A DNA stretch of 64,000 bases from Timema cristinae (taxonomy: Eukaryota; Arthropoda; Insecta; Phasmatodea; Timematidae), in the NCBI GenBank assembly GCA_039000515.1, contig JBCFYV010000012.1, positions 85,466,284-85,530,283 of the forward strand, read 5' to 3'. Below, in pieces: positions 22,455 through 35,164 of this stretch (positions within the stretch are counted from its first letter, which is position 1; each line of letters starts with the position of its first letter). The notes beneath the pieces were generated by a model that was not told the DNA's origin, made no database searches, and saw nothing but the letters and a program-made list of their open reading frames with translations. Position numbers and translations under genes: made by a program.

Positions 22455-22890
22455 TGATAGTGATGAAGGCAGAATTAATTAAGGAAATATACCCACATTT
22501 GCATGGGAGAGTTGAAGGAAACGTTTGAATAAGATCTCCCCAAAATACTCTCAGCAGGGATTTTAACCCCCAGACAGAAGCTTCTAGCTGGTGGAGATGG
22601 CTAGGCTAATTTTTCTGCTTGAGAGTATGATTGTATCTTTAGTTTGTTTTTTTTATCTCCCCACGTTTAGTCCAACTTGGTCGCCTACACACTTTACGGT
22701 CCGGCACTACACTTCTTATTTCTATCACTTCTAGGAAAAGTTTGCCTCCCAGTTGTTTAAGCAAACCAGTAATGCTTTCAACCTTATGGCTAGAATTCCC
22801 CAGTTTGTATAACGTTAGCAACGCCATCTATTTTGAGAGCTGAAAGCTCAACACATTGCCAGAGAGGGAAGGTAGAGCCATTATTTAATG
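22455..22890 (-). repeat. ~430-bp dispersed repeat R1, minus copy
   Basis: It is the reverse complement of the repeat at 18407-18840, with scattered substitutions and short indels. The two copies are about 3.6 kb apart in inverted orientation. Confidence 0.7.
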
Positions 22891-23699
22891 TTGTATTTTG
22901 CTATATAACTAGTGTGCTGGAAGCATGCGCATTACCCTTAAGCCTAAACTCCATGGAATAAACGAATGTGTGTTTGTGGAGAAATTTAGCTGTGTAAGTA
23001 ATCCTTTTGTATTATTTACGTCTTTAATAAAGCAATATTATCTGTGTTCATACAATTCTTTGTTTTTTTAAAAGTAGTGCTTTTTTCACATTGATATTTT
23101 AAATTCGCCTTTAGTAACCTACATTTTGAAATATTGTTTCTTTGAAAGTTACATCTTATACTTAGTTGGTTAGTTATGTCTTATTGTGTTTAAATTAATT
23201 TGTTTATCCATCAATTTGTCTTAAGGGAAAATAATTATGCTTTAAATATTTGGGCTAATACACTATGCTGATCGGCAACATTTCTATTAAACACATTGAC
23301 ATATTCTTAATATTAATTTCTTGCAACATTTGTAGGCATTGATACAAAATAGGCTCTTATGGTCTTTTTACTATCCTAAGCAGGCTAATGGTTAAGGATT
23401 GTGTGTCATTTTACTTGAAGGCCTCAGTCATATAAAGCATAATTATTGAGCTCTTTCGCCATCTCATTTAAGCTTGTAGACTGACCTTTAAGGTTAATAT
23501 GTCTTTGCAAGAAACAAATGGCCAAGAATGAGATATATAACATTGAAATAGCAAGTTTCCAATGATAACATTAATTTTAGAAAACAAATTAAAATAATAA
23601 TGAATACAATTTAAAAAAATGAAACTAAGATAAATATTTCATCAAATCAAATTATCACATGGTATTAAAAATAGTTAGGTAACTTTTTAATACACAGTA

Positions 23700-23860
23700 G
23701 TTAACAGTCTTTTGACTGGTAAACCCAATGGTAAGAGACCATTGGGAAGACCTGGACACAGATGAGAGGATAACATTATAGAGTGGGCCTGAAACAGATA
23801 GCATGAAATGAGGTGGTCTGGATAGAAATAGTTCAAGATATGGATAGGTGGCATACTTTT
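23700..23860 (+). mobile_element. LINE 3' end fragment
   Basis: The stretch taaacccaatggtaagagac then cattgggaagacctggacac, followed by a diverged gatgagaggat, is typical of the C-terminal coding end of non-LTR reverse transcriptases (KP-GR-L-GRP-RW). It is a short, broken fragment, probably related to the LINE at 24.4 kb. Confidence 0.45.
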
Positions 23861-24419
23861 GAAAGTGTGGCGATGAACTTTCGAGTTACCAATGTCATAG
23901 AGTAAGTAAATACAGTAAATAGTAAAAAAAAATATTTTAATAAACTATCACAACCTAACAAAACCTTCCAAGTATCAACTTATTTTTAATTATATTTCAT
24001 GATCAGACTGATATCTCACACTATACTACTATATTGACAAATACCCCATACACTATTTTGACTTGAGCTATTAGACTATTTGTGCGCTCTTAAACATATT
24101 TTTAAAACAAATGAGTAAATTAACTACTATTGCAATTTTTATTTATGACCCATGAAAGATGGTTACTGTATGTTAGGTTGGGATAGTTTTCATATAAAGA
24201 TATTAGCCTACATATTGTGTACCAAAATACTTATTACTATTTGCTTTATTACATCCATGGCCATAGAAATATATTAATTTAGGTTTTTTAAATTAATTAT
24301 AGAAAAATACAACACTAATTTTGTTCACAATGGAAATTTGCTATTTTTTCTTGTTGTTTTCTGTTAATATAGACAATAAAAAATATTGAATCCAACATGA
24401 CATTGAAAAAGAGTAAGAA

Positions 24420-25060
24420 ACTCTAGTAAACGCAGTAAAACTTGGAGAGGAAAGAATGAAAGTTATGATGTTTGCAGATGACTTGATGGTATGGGGTTGG
24501 GGGGGGGGGGGGTGAAGGGAGAGGAAGTATAGGAACAACTACACTAATGGAATGAGGAAGGGAAAGGGTGTGGAGTGAAATTTAGCATGGAAAAGTGTGA
24601 AGGGATGGTAATGACAAAGAAGAGGATAGGGTCTAGTAAAGCTATAAAGTGGGATGGAGTAGATCTGAGAAAAGTACAGAACATAAAATATCTTGGAATC
24701 ATGATTGAGGCAAAAGGTGGAAGAAGAGAGGATGTAATGAGAAGAGGACATCAGGGAGAGCTGTTCTATAGGTGTGTAAGTGACCTGCTCTGGAAAATAG
24801 AAGTGCCCATGAAGTGTAAGGAAGTGTTATACAGGGCGTACTTTGTACCAATTGTCACATATGCAGCAGAAACATGGACATTGAATGGAAGAGAGACTAG
24901 AAAAGAGGCCATGGGAATGAAGTTTTTGAGGAGCATATTAGCTGTCACAAAGAGAAACAAGATTAAGAATGAAGTCCTCTGGAAAAGAGTGGTGGTACAG
25001 AAAGCACATGAGATAGTGGAGTGGGGCTTCCCAAATAAATCAATCCGAGGGCCATGATGT
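24420..25060 (+). pseudogene. Non-LTR retrotransposon reverse transcriptase, C-terminal fragment
   Basis: An open frame at 24575-25057 encodes the part of a LINE polyprotein just after the RT active site: YLGIMIEAKGG, KCKEVLYRAYFVPIVTYAAETW and a basic MKFLRSILAVTKRNK segment. Upstream, gttatgatgtttgcagatga (around 24460) still reads VMMFADD, the RT catalytic FADD box, but a G-run at 24498-24511 breaks the frame just after it. The N-terminal endonuclease and most of the RT are missing. The element is related to the fragment at 6.9 kb. Confidence 0.85.
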
Positions 25061-25199
25061 CAATTTTCGTTTTCGAAGTTTGGAAAGTGTTAATTTGAAA
25101 TCTGTTTGAAGACTGCTGGTCCCTTTTCTGGTCTGGTTTGGAGAAATGCATCGGCCTGAAGGTCACATAGCTCAAGTTGTAGGTTTGCTGGTTAATCTT

Positions 25200-26520
25200 G
25201 GATGGTTAATCCAAGTGAAATATTAAATAACAGGATACTGCTTTTTACTCTTTCAAAATCTTCAAACCTTGAGTTGAACACGGCTTTAATGTTCTAAATG
25301 TTTGCACTGAACTCAGAAAATTTCATTGGCTTATCACCTTCAAATTCCTCTAGAAGTTGCCTGCAGCAAGGAAAGTGTGCTAAGCCAGTGTTGTTCAAAG
25401 CAGTGTTGAAGAGCTTCAGCTTAGTGCGAAATACATTCATGTGTCCAACAAATTCTGAAACCAGTTGGTCCTTTCCTTGGAGTTTCAGGTTGAGTTCTTT
25501 CAAGTGACCAGTAATGTCTGTTAAGAAGGCCATTTGTCTTAGAAAGTTGATGCTTCAAAGCTCATATTCCAGGTGTTTAGTGTCCGATGAAACAAACTGA
25601 ATAAGAAATTCAGGAATTTCTTTCCTCAATCCAAAAAAAGTCTAGGCTCCTTCCTAAACTCAACCACTTCACTTGATTATAAAGAGCAAGTCCTTGTACT
25701 TGGATTCCATCTCCTCCAAAAACTATTTAGGTTGGCAATGTAAAAGAGCTCTGTTTCCACCCCGTATCATGTTAACCACCTTAACCACTGTTTTCATGAC
25801 TTAATTTTGCTTCACTGATTTGCCACTTATTGCTGCTTAGTGAATGATGCGATGGAAAATGGGGAAATTCACACAATTTTCTCTTATAAGCCTTACCAGT
25901 CCACATCTCACCCCTACCATCCCTGTCACAATTGCTGAACTCTTGCCAAAATTCCCGAATTTGTCAACAGAGCTTTTTACTTTATCATAAATGTCAGTCC
26001 CCTTTGTGATTCCACAAAGAGAACCAAAATCAAACCATTTTTCTTTTGTAGTAAAATCTTCCTGAACTACATGGACAAAAATTCAGAAGCTGACTAACAT
26101 CTGCTTGGTCTGTGTTCTTATCAAGGCATAATGAAAAGTATTAGTTCTTTTGAATTCAATCAAACAAAGTTATTGCCACTTCCACCATATCCATAGGCCT
26201 TCTTTGTACAGTCTGGTGTGAAAGTGGTACAGAATCAAATTTTTCTGCCATGCTGGAATTTCCAAATGATTTGCCATTTCCACAGCATACTTCATATTAA
26301 TATTTCTGTCAGATAGGGTTTTTTTTGCTCTAACAAGCTCGAACAGAACTGCATATGATGCATGCAAAGCTTTGGTTAGGATCTTTGCTATTTTACTAAA
26401 CATACCTGTTTGTTGTTTCCAAGCTTCTTCTTAAAATCTTCAATCAATACATTTCTAGCTTGTCCTTAATATTTTTTATATTTATCTTTGTGCATACTTG
26501 AATAATGACTTTTTTTACAT
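25200..26520 (-). pseudogene. Degenerate hAT-family (ZBED5-like) transposase
   Basis: Read on the minus strand, broken frames carry characteristic pieces in order: ASYAVLFELVRAKKTLSD (26.3 kb), a DRDGRG-like stretch (25.9 kb), WLSLGRSLDFFGLRKEIPEF (25.65 kb) and LTDITGHLKELNLKLQGKDQ (25.5 kb). These match the hAT-derived transposase class also found in ZBED5/FAM200-like proteins. Several stops and frameshifts interrupt it, so it is a fossil. It directly adjoins the LINE fragment to the left. Terminal inverted repeats were not located. Confidence 0.75.
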
Positions 26521-26879
26521 TTTATTCCTTAGCCACAAACACTAGTTGCATGCCCACCACTGCATGCACTGCAGCTTCCCATTGTTATTTGTGATGAAAA
26601 TTTAGGTTCCCATCATTTCTGATACACACTATTTTCATTTTCAAACTTAGGTTTTTACAATGAAAAACGCATTGCAAAATAGTGGCGATACAAACTGAAT
26701 GGCTGAACAACTGAAGTATGAATGAACCTCTCTGGCACTGGCATTGTGGTGCCGCAGGGGGCTGGCTGGTTGTCTGGTATAAAGCCGGCATTATTTGGTC
26801 CTCAGGGTGCTGGCTGCTCATCCGGTATATGGCTCACATTATTCGGTTTTCCTGTTTCTTGCTTTTGATATGCGCGTCG

Positions 26880-26990
26880 GGGGCCAAAGAATAGTAGAAG
26901 TTTAAATGAAGATGTAGGAGGTATTTTACTAAACTGACCTGGCCACGGGTTGGAAACAGTTGATGATGGATGATGATGGACTAGTTTCTA
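26880..26990 (+). mobile_element. LINE 3' tail fragment
   Basis: The stretch ttttactaaactgacctggc then cacgggttggaaacagttga and a GATGAT repeat matches the 3' end of the LINE fragment at 7.29-7.36 kb. The hAT remnant may have inserted into this LINE, whose RT part ends near 25.06 kb. Confidence 0.55.
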
Positions 26991-27169
26991 ATATGTAACT
27001 TGATTCACCTAACTATTTTGAGTGAATAGGCCATTATTGGTTATAAATACCTATTTAAAAACATATTGTCTATTGTCTAATCCCTTAGTACTGTTGTGCA
27101 CACATTAGTTCTGCACAACAATTCACATTGTTGTGAAACTACCAATTTTAGCCAAAAAAAACATATATA

Positions 27170-27945
27170 TAATCAAATCTGGCTAATTCAAAGGTGATGG
27201 GACCACTAGAAAAATTCGAATGAGGTAAGTTTTTATCTGGGCTGGAAAAATAACTTCAAACATTAATTCACTGAAGTAAAATACAGTAGTGTATACCTAT
27301 CATTTTATTCCTAGTTTTTCCATAGAAATATATACAGTACAGAATACTGTATTCACAATTCTTTAAAAAACACTAGAATTTTTTTTTGTTGAGTTAGGCC
27401 TAATACTCTGAATTCGAGTAAACTCTTCTAGTTTAATGAATGCCTGGAAAATAGAGAGGCTCACATTCTGTTGTCCCTCAACAAACCATTTCAACTCTTA
27501 GGTGTGTTTCATGACCTGTGTAGATGTTGGGATTGGCTTATCTGGAAGTTCCATCTGTTCACCTTCTTCATCTTAAGATGCACTGACATTTATATTGTTC
27601 ATAACATCTGCCAAAAGTCTGCATTTCTAAGTTCACCGAAAAATGCTAAATTCTCGTCAAAGTTCACAAAATCCTTGTAAGGAACACAAAACGTTAGTGA
27701 ACCTGCATGCGGAGAGCCTATTATCTGTGCAGCAACAGTCAAGTACTAAATGTGTTTTCTACGCAAGATCTCAGGCTGATTATCATGATCTTTGAGGCAA
27801 TTTTACTTCAAATTAAACAAAACAAGTTCAAATTACAGATGGATTTTTTAAAACATTGTTTTAAAAGAAGTTTCAAGGGACCAAGGGAAAAGTTCGAATT
27901 AAACATGAATTGAATTACATACACTCGCATTATCCAATTTTGACT
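27170..27945 (-). mobile_element. Tigger/pogo-like DNA transposon remnant
   Basis: The right end in reverse reads cagtcaaaattggataatgc and the left end atcaaatctggctaattc. Inside each end lies a matching block (gggaccactagaaaaattcg; gggaccaagggaaaagttcg). A TA follows the right terminus. The minus strand at 27.46-27.67 kb keeps a trace of the acidic C-terminal part of a pogo/Tigger transposase (ENLAFFGELRNADFWQML). It is about 780 bp and non-autonomous. Confidence 0.65.
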
Positions 27946-28221
27946 GTATTCAAGGATTGGAACATAACATTTTAGTGGCTATAACACTTCCTTGCTTAAC
28001 CTGTAAATCTATATATTTCGTCAAAAAGGAAGACGAAAGTTGACACACTCTTTGATTAAGTTAGTCTATAAGTTATTTGCTCATAAGTATATTCTTGTGC
28101 ATAATATGATAAATGAACCTTTATACTTTTAATAAAGTAAGAATTATGGTGCATTTGGAATGTTTTGTTCTAAACAAAATAATTAATTCTAGGTAGAGCG
28201 GTGTGTTTTTGGATCATCAAG

Positions 28222-28369
28222 ATGGCAACTTTATCTAAGAAAGACATAGAAGATATTAAACCTTATGTGGACAAAGCTGTCCAAAAATTCTTAGGTTTCA
28301 GTGAGCAGTCTTTAGTGACTGTGGCCATGAGCTGCCTTGCCTCAGGATATGACAAGAAGAAGACTGCAA
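28222..28369 (+). CDS. PRPF3: PRPF3 coding exon 1
   Basis: The start ATG at 28222 gives [20 protein letters not shown], aligning with the N-terminus of other Prp3 proteins. The donor is A|GTGAGT, phase 1. An acceptor-like tctag at 28188-28192 suggests a separate upstream untranslated exon. Confidence 0.95.
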
Positions 28370-31300
28370 GTGAGTATCGTCGGTCACACAGTCATGCCAT
28401 GACGGTGACTAGAATTGCAGCAACATTTATAGTTGATTACTTAGCTCTGGAAATCTTCACAAAGTTTTCTTGACCATAGAAGATATCTTAGAATTTAAAA
28501 TTCTTTAGCTTAAATTATTATAGAAAGGCCTATTTACCATTTAGTGGGGTACTGTTGTTAATTTGCTGGCAATATTGTGATTATCTGCTTCAGTGGCCAC
28601 ATGGTCTATGGTATCATTCTTGAAATAGACTAGACTGTTGGTGACACAGAGATCGGGGTTCGAATCCCAATCAGGTGTACAGAGTTTTTTCCTAAATAGT
28701 TTTCCATTCCCCACCCACACAAATGTGGGTACACTTTCTATAAATTCAACCTTCTTAACCCATAACTTATTAGCATAATTAGTAAATATATGTATGACCT
28801 AAATAGGTATTAAAACACTCTGCTAAAAATACTGTGCTTAATTAATTTAAATAATTACATTACACACATCACACATCTCTTTGAGAGACAAACCTGGGTT
28901 ATATGAGGTGCCTAGTTCCATCCTAGACATTGCCTAAAGAAAATGAGTTTTTGTCTGTGGGTTGGTCTGATCATGCAGCTCCTTGTATTAAAATGAAGCT
29001 GTCCTAGGTTAAACTATGTATATTTACTTTATAATAATTCATATGATGGTATAGGCATAGTCTTGTGTTGAGGATTCATAGGATACTGTTAATCGATTAA
29101 AAAATGGATGTTATCATAATTATATGTAGTAACACAGTCATTATAATTATAATTATTATAATTGTTATTAGCACCCGTCTTACTACTCGTTCGGGTTATA
29201 CGCAAGTAACACAGTTAAGTGTCTAGAAAATATATCTTGCCCATAGTACCTAACTAATATATACATTTTAAATTCCTTAACCCTTTGCCTCCCTCCACAC
29301 ATGACTTACTTTCATCCATACACACTTATCAAAATTAAATTCTGTTTATAACTTTCAGATATCTCGGAGCATAACTATTCATGTGTTGTATTCTCATGAT
29401 AGCCCCTGCAGTAGGTACCTAACTAGGCCTAAATGTTACATTTTTATCTTTGGGTACTTATGCCATGATTTACTCATGAATGTACATGTGTAGAACCTTT
29501 TAAGAAACAAACATATATTTTGCGGTCAACAAATGTTGATAACATTTTAGGGCTTGCTATTTTATCAGTGTTATTTTATAGTCATTGATGATATCTACCA
29601 AAGGTGACAGCTGGATATCAAAGGATTTGGCATATAAATGTGTTAAAGACGATAAAGTACCTAACTTTTTCTAGCTGTTAGATATGTACATTTGTAAGAA
29701 AATGTGGATATTCTTGTATTTGAGGTTGTAGAAATGGGACAAAACTATAATATTTCAAATCGCCCTCACTCTTTGTTTTTTTTAAACCACTTAAAGCCCT
29801 ACTTGTATTGCACATAGACGTGTGTGTGATAGCAGCTATTAATTATTCATCCTAAGCTGAGACCTGATGTAAACAAAGTCACGTAAAAGTCTATGCACTG
29901 ATTTGCTACTGAACAAACGTCATTAGTATTCTAAATAGTCTCTCCTGTGTTTTGTATTAAACTTGTTTTAAAATAACATTAGAATATTATTATAACTAAA
30001 ATCATCCTGTCATTTGATTTAGAAATAATACCTTAAGCTTTGCAAGCGCTATTCAAATATCAACAAACTCCTGGGTCAGCATTGAGGGACCCCATGATAC
30101 AATCTTTATCACATGATAACGTCAAGTCAGCAAGGGTCAGTCGGCAGTTCTCAGCAGCGTTAACGGTTGTGAACGTTGAATGCTTCCTGTCTATTTATGG
30201 TGTTTGCTGTGTCTGGCCTGAGTTTTGTTAAACATATGACAGGAAAACCTTTAAAAAGTGTAGTAAAGAATCAGGTTTTAAATGTTTTCGATACATTTTC
30301 AGTAAATAAAACTGGGTCATAAACATCTGAGTTCACATCATTTCCTAAGAGTAGTATTTTCAGGGGGAGAAAAGAAAAACAAGAAAACATAGCCTACAAC
30401 TCCTGGGAACAAAAGAAAAAAAAGGTCGACGAATTATTAAAGTCCGCTTTCTGTTCCTTTTTTTATATTCTTTATAAATAAACCTCCAACATTGAGCAAA
30501 GTGTTAGAACTAGTCAATAGTGACCCTGACCAACCTACCTTTATTTTAAATGAAAATACATTGTAAATTAAAATGAGATGTGGATTCGTTTATCCTTACA
30601 ATCTTATGTGCTTTAGCTCCCAGACAAACGCTGGTCTGTGCGAGCATTGCAAGAGCGCCCCATAGTGGTGATGTAGACTGTGTTTGTTGGCAGGCAAGCT
30701 GTCCTCGCTGTTGGACGAGAAGAAGGCAGCCCGGTTGACTGAAAAGATATTTGAGCTGGCAGAGGAAGGAAAGGTTCCACATCGGCCCGCCCCTAGCAAG
30801 AAGCGTCAACATGAGACAATGATGTTGGATGACAATGAAGCCAAGAAGGCCAGGTTGCGGTTTGAGGCAGAGCAGATGGTTTTCTTCCCGTCTGGTAGTC
30901 CTAGCCCAGGCCAACTCACTGCAATACAGGTGTGTGTGTGTTTGTGTGGGAGGGATGGGGCATCAGGGGTAGGGGGTTAGAGAACTTTATTATAGTCTTG
31001 CTTTGATATTTAAAAGAGTAATTACTCACACCAGTTGGCATATAACTCAACAACAAACTCATATAGTATGGGGTGACCATGCCTGGTATTGTAGCCTGAT
31101 TCGCTGAGGGTTGAATTTCCTCTAAAATTACATTTTTATCACCTCTACCCACTAGCATTTTTAAAATAATGTGGATAGCCTGGATTTATAGGGTAATAAG
31201 ATAGTAAACAAAAAGTTTCAAGCATCAATAATTTTTACAGGTTTGACTATCATTGTATCACCTGTATTTTTTTTCACATAATCCATCCTCTCAATCTCAT

Positions 31301-34300
31301 GTTAGACTAAATTACTAGTGATGATAAGATTTAGGTTCGAATTCTAATCGGCTGTACTCGGATCTTTTCCTTAAATGGTTTATCACTCTCTCCAAACAAA
31401 TGGGGATACATTTTCTCTGAAATTCTACTCTCTTCTCCATTGCACTAGTGTAATTAATACAGATGAATTTTTTTGAAAATGAGTTTTTTATCATTTGAAG
31501 CAATCACAGATAGGATTTTTTACATCCATCTTTTAAAATATACTGGGCCTAGTTCCACTAAAGGGTGTAAATATGCTCCGCAGCAAGTACAGAAACTGTG
31601 CAACTTTTCTACCATGATGTGCCATTTTTATTTGTTATATTTCTCTATTTAATAAACAAAGAGTAAACTTGTGGCAAGAACTATGGCAACACTACCATAA
31701 TGTCGTCATTTACGCTTTTTTTTTTTACCAACCCATGTAAAGAATTTACTTACAAAGTCAATGGTACTGCTCTATAATCAAAATAGTAAAAAAAATACAA
31801 ATTTTTACTAAATATTTTTCTCATAAGAGACCTATAAATTACGAGTTGGGATATTTCTGGGGGATTTTCAAACAACAAAATTATTTATTTTAAAGTACTT
31901 GTCTATATTTTTAGTTTAAAGCTCTTGTTACACTAAGAAAACATTTATAGAAACTTATAAATATGTTTCAATAATATATTTATATGCCATATTTTTTAAT
32001 AAGATATCTTTGGGTCTATAGAAGATTCCACAGTTTTTTTGTTTTATAGTAATGAAAGGAATGTTTTGGTGTTAAATGATTGTAAAATGTAACAATACCA
32101 AGTAAAAATAAGTATTAATTGCCTTTTTACCACTATAGATTAGTCTTGTTTGAAACAAATTGCATGTTTGTGAGATGAATGTTATTTTAACTCCTTTATT
32201 ATTAACTTTAGTACATTTAGCTCAGTGTATTTTGAGGCATTATGACGACATGCCATCATTTTAATTTATCGACACTAAGCTACTCTTAAATGGACACACA
32301 TAAACAGTGCTGATTTTTTCTCAAACTGCACATGTTATTGTTAGTGATTTAGACTAATATATTTGCTCCCTTTAGTGAATTCATTTCCTGATCTTTTCCA
32401 TTTGTTAAGCATATGTCAGTTAATTTTTAAACATCTACATTTGGTCATTTTAAATGACATACTTCATTATCTTAAAAAGTGATTTGAATTAACATAGATG
32501 GCCAACATAACAAAACATTTGGGATATGGATGAATACAAAATTTTGCTAAGTAAATCTTTGAAATTTCATCTGAAGAACAACAAATTTTGGTTGAAAAAT
32601 TTCCAAATAAAAAGAAAATTCTTCATAAAATGATTTTATGGACTTTGATAAGTTACAAATAGGGTCTACCTCAATACAAAAAACCACTTAAGAATTTCCT
32701 ACTTTTATCAAATATATATAAAAAATATTGCTTGCAAATTCCTTCTCCATATAAACTATGTTAAATATTTTTTGCATTTTTAAGAAAGGATTATGGTAGG
32801 TCTAATATATAACAAATAAAATTATGGGCTAGTAATAATAACACATTCTGTCATACAACCCCATGGATAAAAGGAATTCACAAAGAAAATTATAAATATC
32901 CAGACACTCAACGATCATAAACAACCAGTAACTACTATGTGCACCACTAGTACACCGATTGCTTGGATGCCTATATTCCAGTGACTTGTTATCTGCACCT
33001 GCTGGGTAATTAAAATTGACTCTTAAGGATGAACAAAGGAAAAGTGGGGGAGGGGGGTGGAAACCTACTAACTGACCGCTGCACTTGACATCAGTCCTCT
33101 GAGTCTCACAGCTGCAACATGGACTAGCTCAGGTCGCCTGCATGAGTATGGACACACATAATTTTCTACTGCTGATGCTGCTGCTGCTTGGAGTCTATGC
33201 TTCAGAACTCCCTGTAAATGCTGAATTCTCTGGTGGTCTTACTTATCCCATTCTTGGGTAGGCATAGACGTTGTTGTTGGAGCTCCTCCCGCAGCAGACT
33301 GAGTCCCAAACCCTACCCTGCTCGTACTTTTGTAGTTGCCTCATGCAGAAAACAAGGGAAGGTCTTTGAGGACAGCCGGTGGTAAGAAGGGATCCGGACA
33401 GGAAGTACTTTTCTTTACCAATGATTACAAGCATACAAGTCAATTTTATTATACAATAACTAACTGCTCTCGTATCGGTGATTGCTGGTCCCTCATCCTC
33501 TCAGTTTAACGAGGAGCAAATCTCATGGGTTCTTGTTCTCTTTGGTCTCTGTAGTGTCATAAACTTATAATTATTAAGGATGGAATTAAAAAAAAAGGTA
33601 TAGAAGAAGTATTTTAATTTTGGCATATGCCTAAAACTTAATTATTTTAATATTTCTTTTTCCCCAGATAAAAGAGATGATGGCCAATGCTCAGAAGATG
33701 ATTGAAGAACGTAAGAGGGCTCTTAACGCATTGCGTGCAGATGAGGCACCCCCGGTGCGTGCGGTGACATTCAGGAATGATGATGCAGTGGTGATCAGAC
33801 CGTCTCTTTTCGGTCCCCCGCCCCCTCCAACCATCCCAATGCTCATCCAACGAGGAGATTCAGACAAAGCCCGCAAGATCGCGGCTCTGCAAGCACAGGT
33901 AACTACGGCGTCTTTAATATTTCATCCGATAATTTCTTTAAATATTTCTATTATAATGTAGAAGGAACAAGAAAGAGGGATATCAACCTCTAACTTCTTC
34001 CATTATAATATTATTTACCCCACATGGTGAAAATAAAATCAAATAGTTCAGTGACCAAAATGTATCAAAGAAATGTAGAAAGACTGTGAATTAATTTACA
34101 GTAAAGTGATAAGTGACCAACCTGACAGGACCTAGATAGGAAAAAATAAACTTCAATCTTCATTTCTTCACACCTCCGTTTTATTATCACTTCTACAGTT
34201 ATACATGATTTTAAATTTTCAGAAAGTTCTTTTGATGAAAGACAAACAGAAACACAGAAAAAAAAATTTGCGCCTACACATTTGAAACACTTAATTTGTT

Positions 34301-35121
34301 AGTTTCCTGGAACATTTTTATTTACCTTTTCAAATTAAAATTTCTCAAATAGTATAAAAGTGAAGCTTAATTCATACTATCCCTATTTTACAAGAAATTA
34401 ATTTTTTTAGCAACCAAATTTATAGATTTCTTTTTGCGTATGTCTTTCCATTCTTTACCATTTTCTATTATTATTATTTTTTACTTCTGGTTCAGACCCA
34501 TTTTAGTAGATTTCTTAGCAGGTTTTACACTCTCTCTACAAAGGGTTTCAAAAGAAAAAACCTAGGTTGAGGGTTGGGTGGTAACAACTATTTTTCATTA
34601 AAAGTTGATCAAGGAAGAGTCTTATCTGACTGCTAGAAAAACTACTAGATCTACTTTCATATATTCATACATTAATTCATGTAACCTGCAGCTGTTACTG
34701 TTGATAAATAATTCAATGCCTATAAAGTAATACAATGAAATCTCTCTTAACAGACACCTCTGAATAGTGGATTCTTCTTTATAACAGACAGTTAAAATTT
34801 CCCTGGCAAAATAAATTGGTTCTGATGGGGAAACAACGGCCCAATAATGGACACGGACACTGCTGGAAATGCATATGTATGCATAAAATGTGTAAAAGCA
34901 GTGGAAACACATTGAAAACACCAGTCAATATCCAGTATATTATTGTAGGAATGTCATTAATGATATTGCCTCATGTGAAGTGGGAGAAGCCCTTCCTTCA
35001 CCCTCTAGGGAAGGTTTTTAAAATATCCTACATAGTAATTAACTATGGTACTTCAAGGTCATACCTCCCTTCTCTTCTGAGCCTTCAGCAGAGCAGCAGA
35101 GGTTGGTCCATCAAGTAAGTC

Positions 35122-35164
<43 letters not shown>

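Larger units (their letters stand above)
13107..28221. other. Intergenic region between B4GAT1 and PRPF3
   Basis: About 15 kb hold no host gene that I can support. The content is SINE copies, foldback elements, a pair of inverted ~430-bp repeats, and degraded transposons between 23.7 and 27.95 kb. The sub-stretches 14.2-15.9, 17.0-18.4, 20.1-22.3 and 22.9-23.7 kb show nothing recognisable beyond AT-rich sequence. Confidence 0.6.
28370..30693 (+). other. PRPF3 intron 1
   Basis: This 2.3-kb intron contains a SINE family A copy (28591-28830) and an isolated SINE tail (29140-29210). It also has a reverse copy of the MITE core at about 29.57-29.69 kb. I see no coding sequence. Confidence 0.6.

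Noticed and set aside
27707..27913. 68-codon plus-strand frame near 27.8 kb
   Set aside because: It overlaps the Tigger-like terminal region antisense to the transposase remnant and resembles no protein family.
30040..30231. Short open frame in PRPF3 intron 1
   Set aside because: It is not conserved in Prp3, lacks matching splice phases, and the exons on either side join properly without it.
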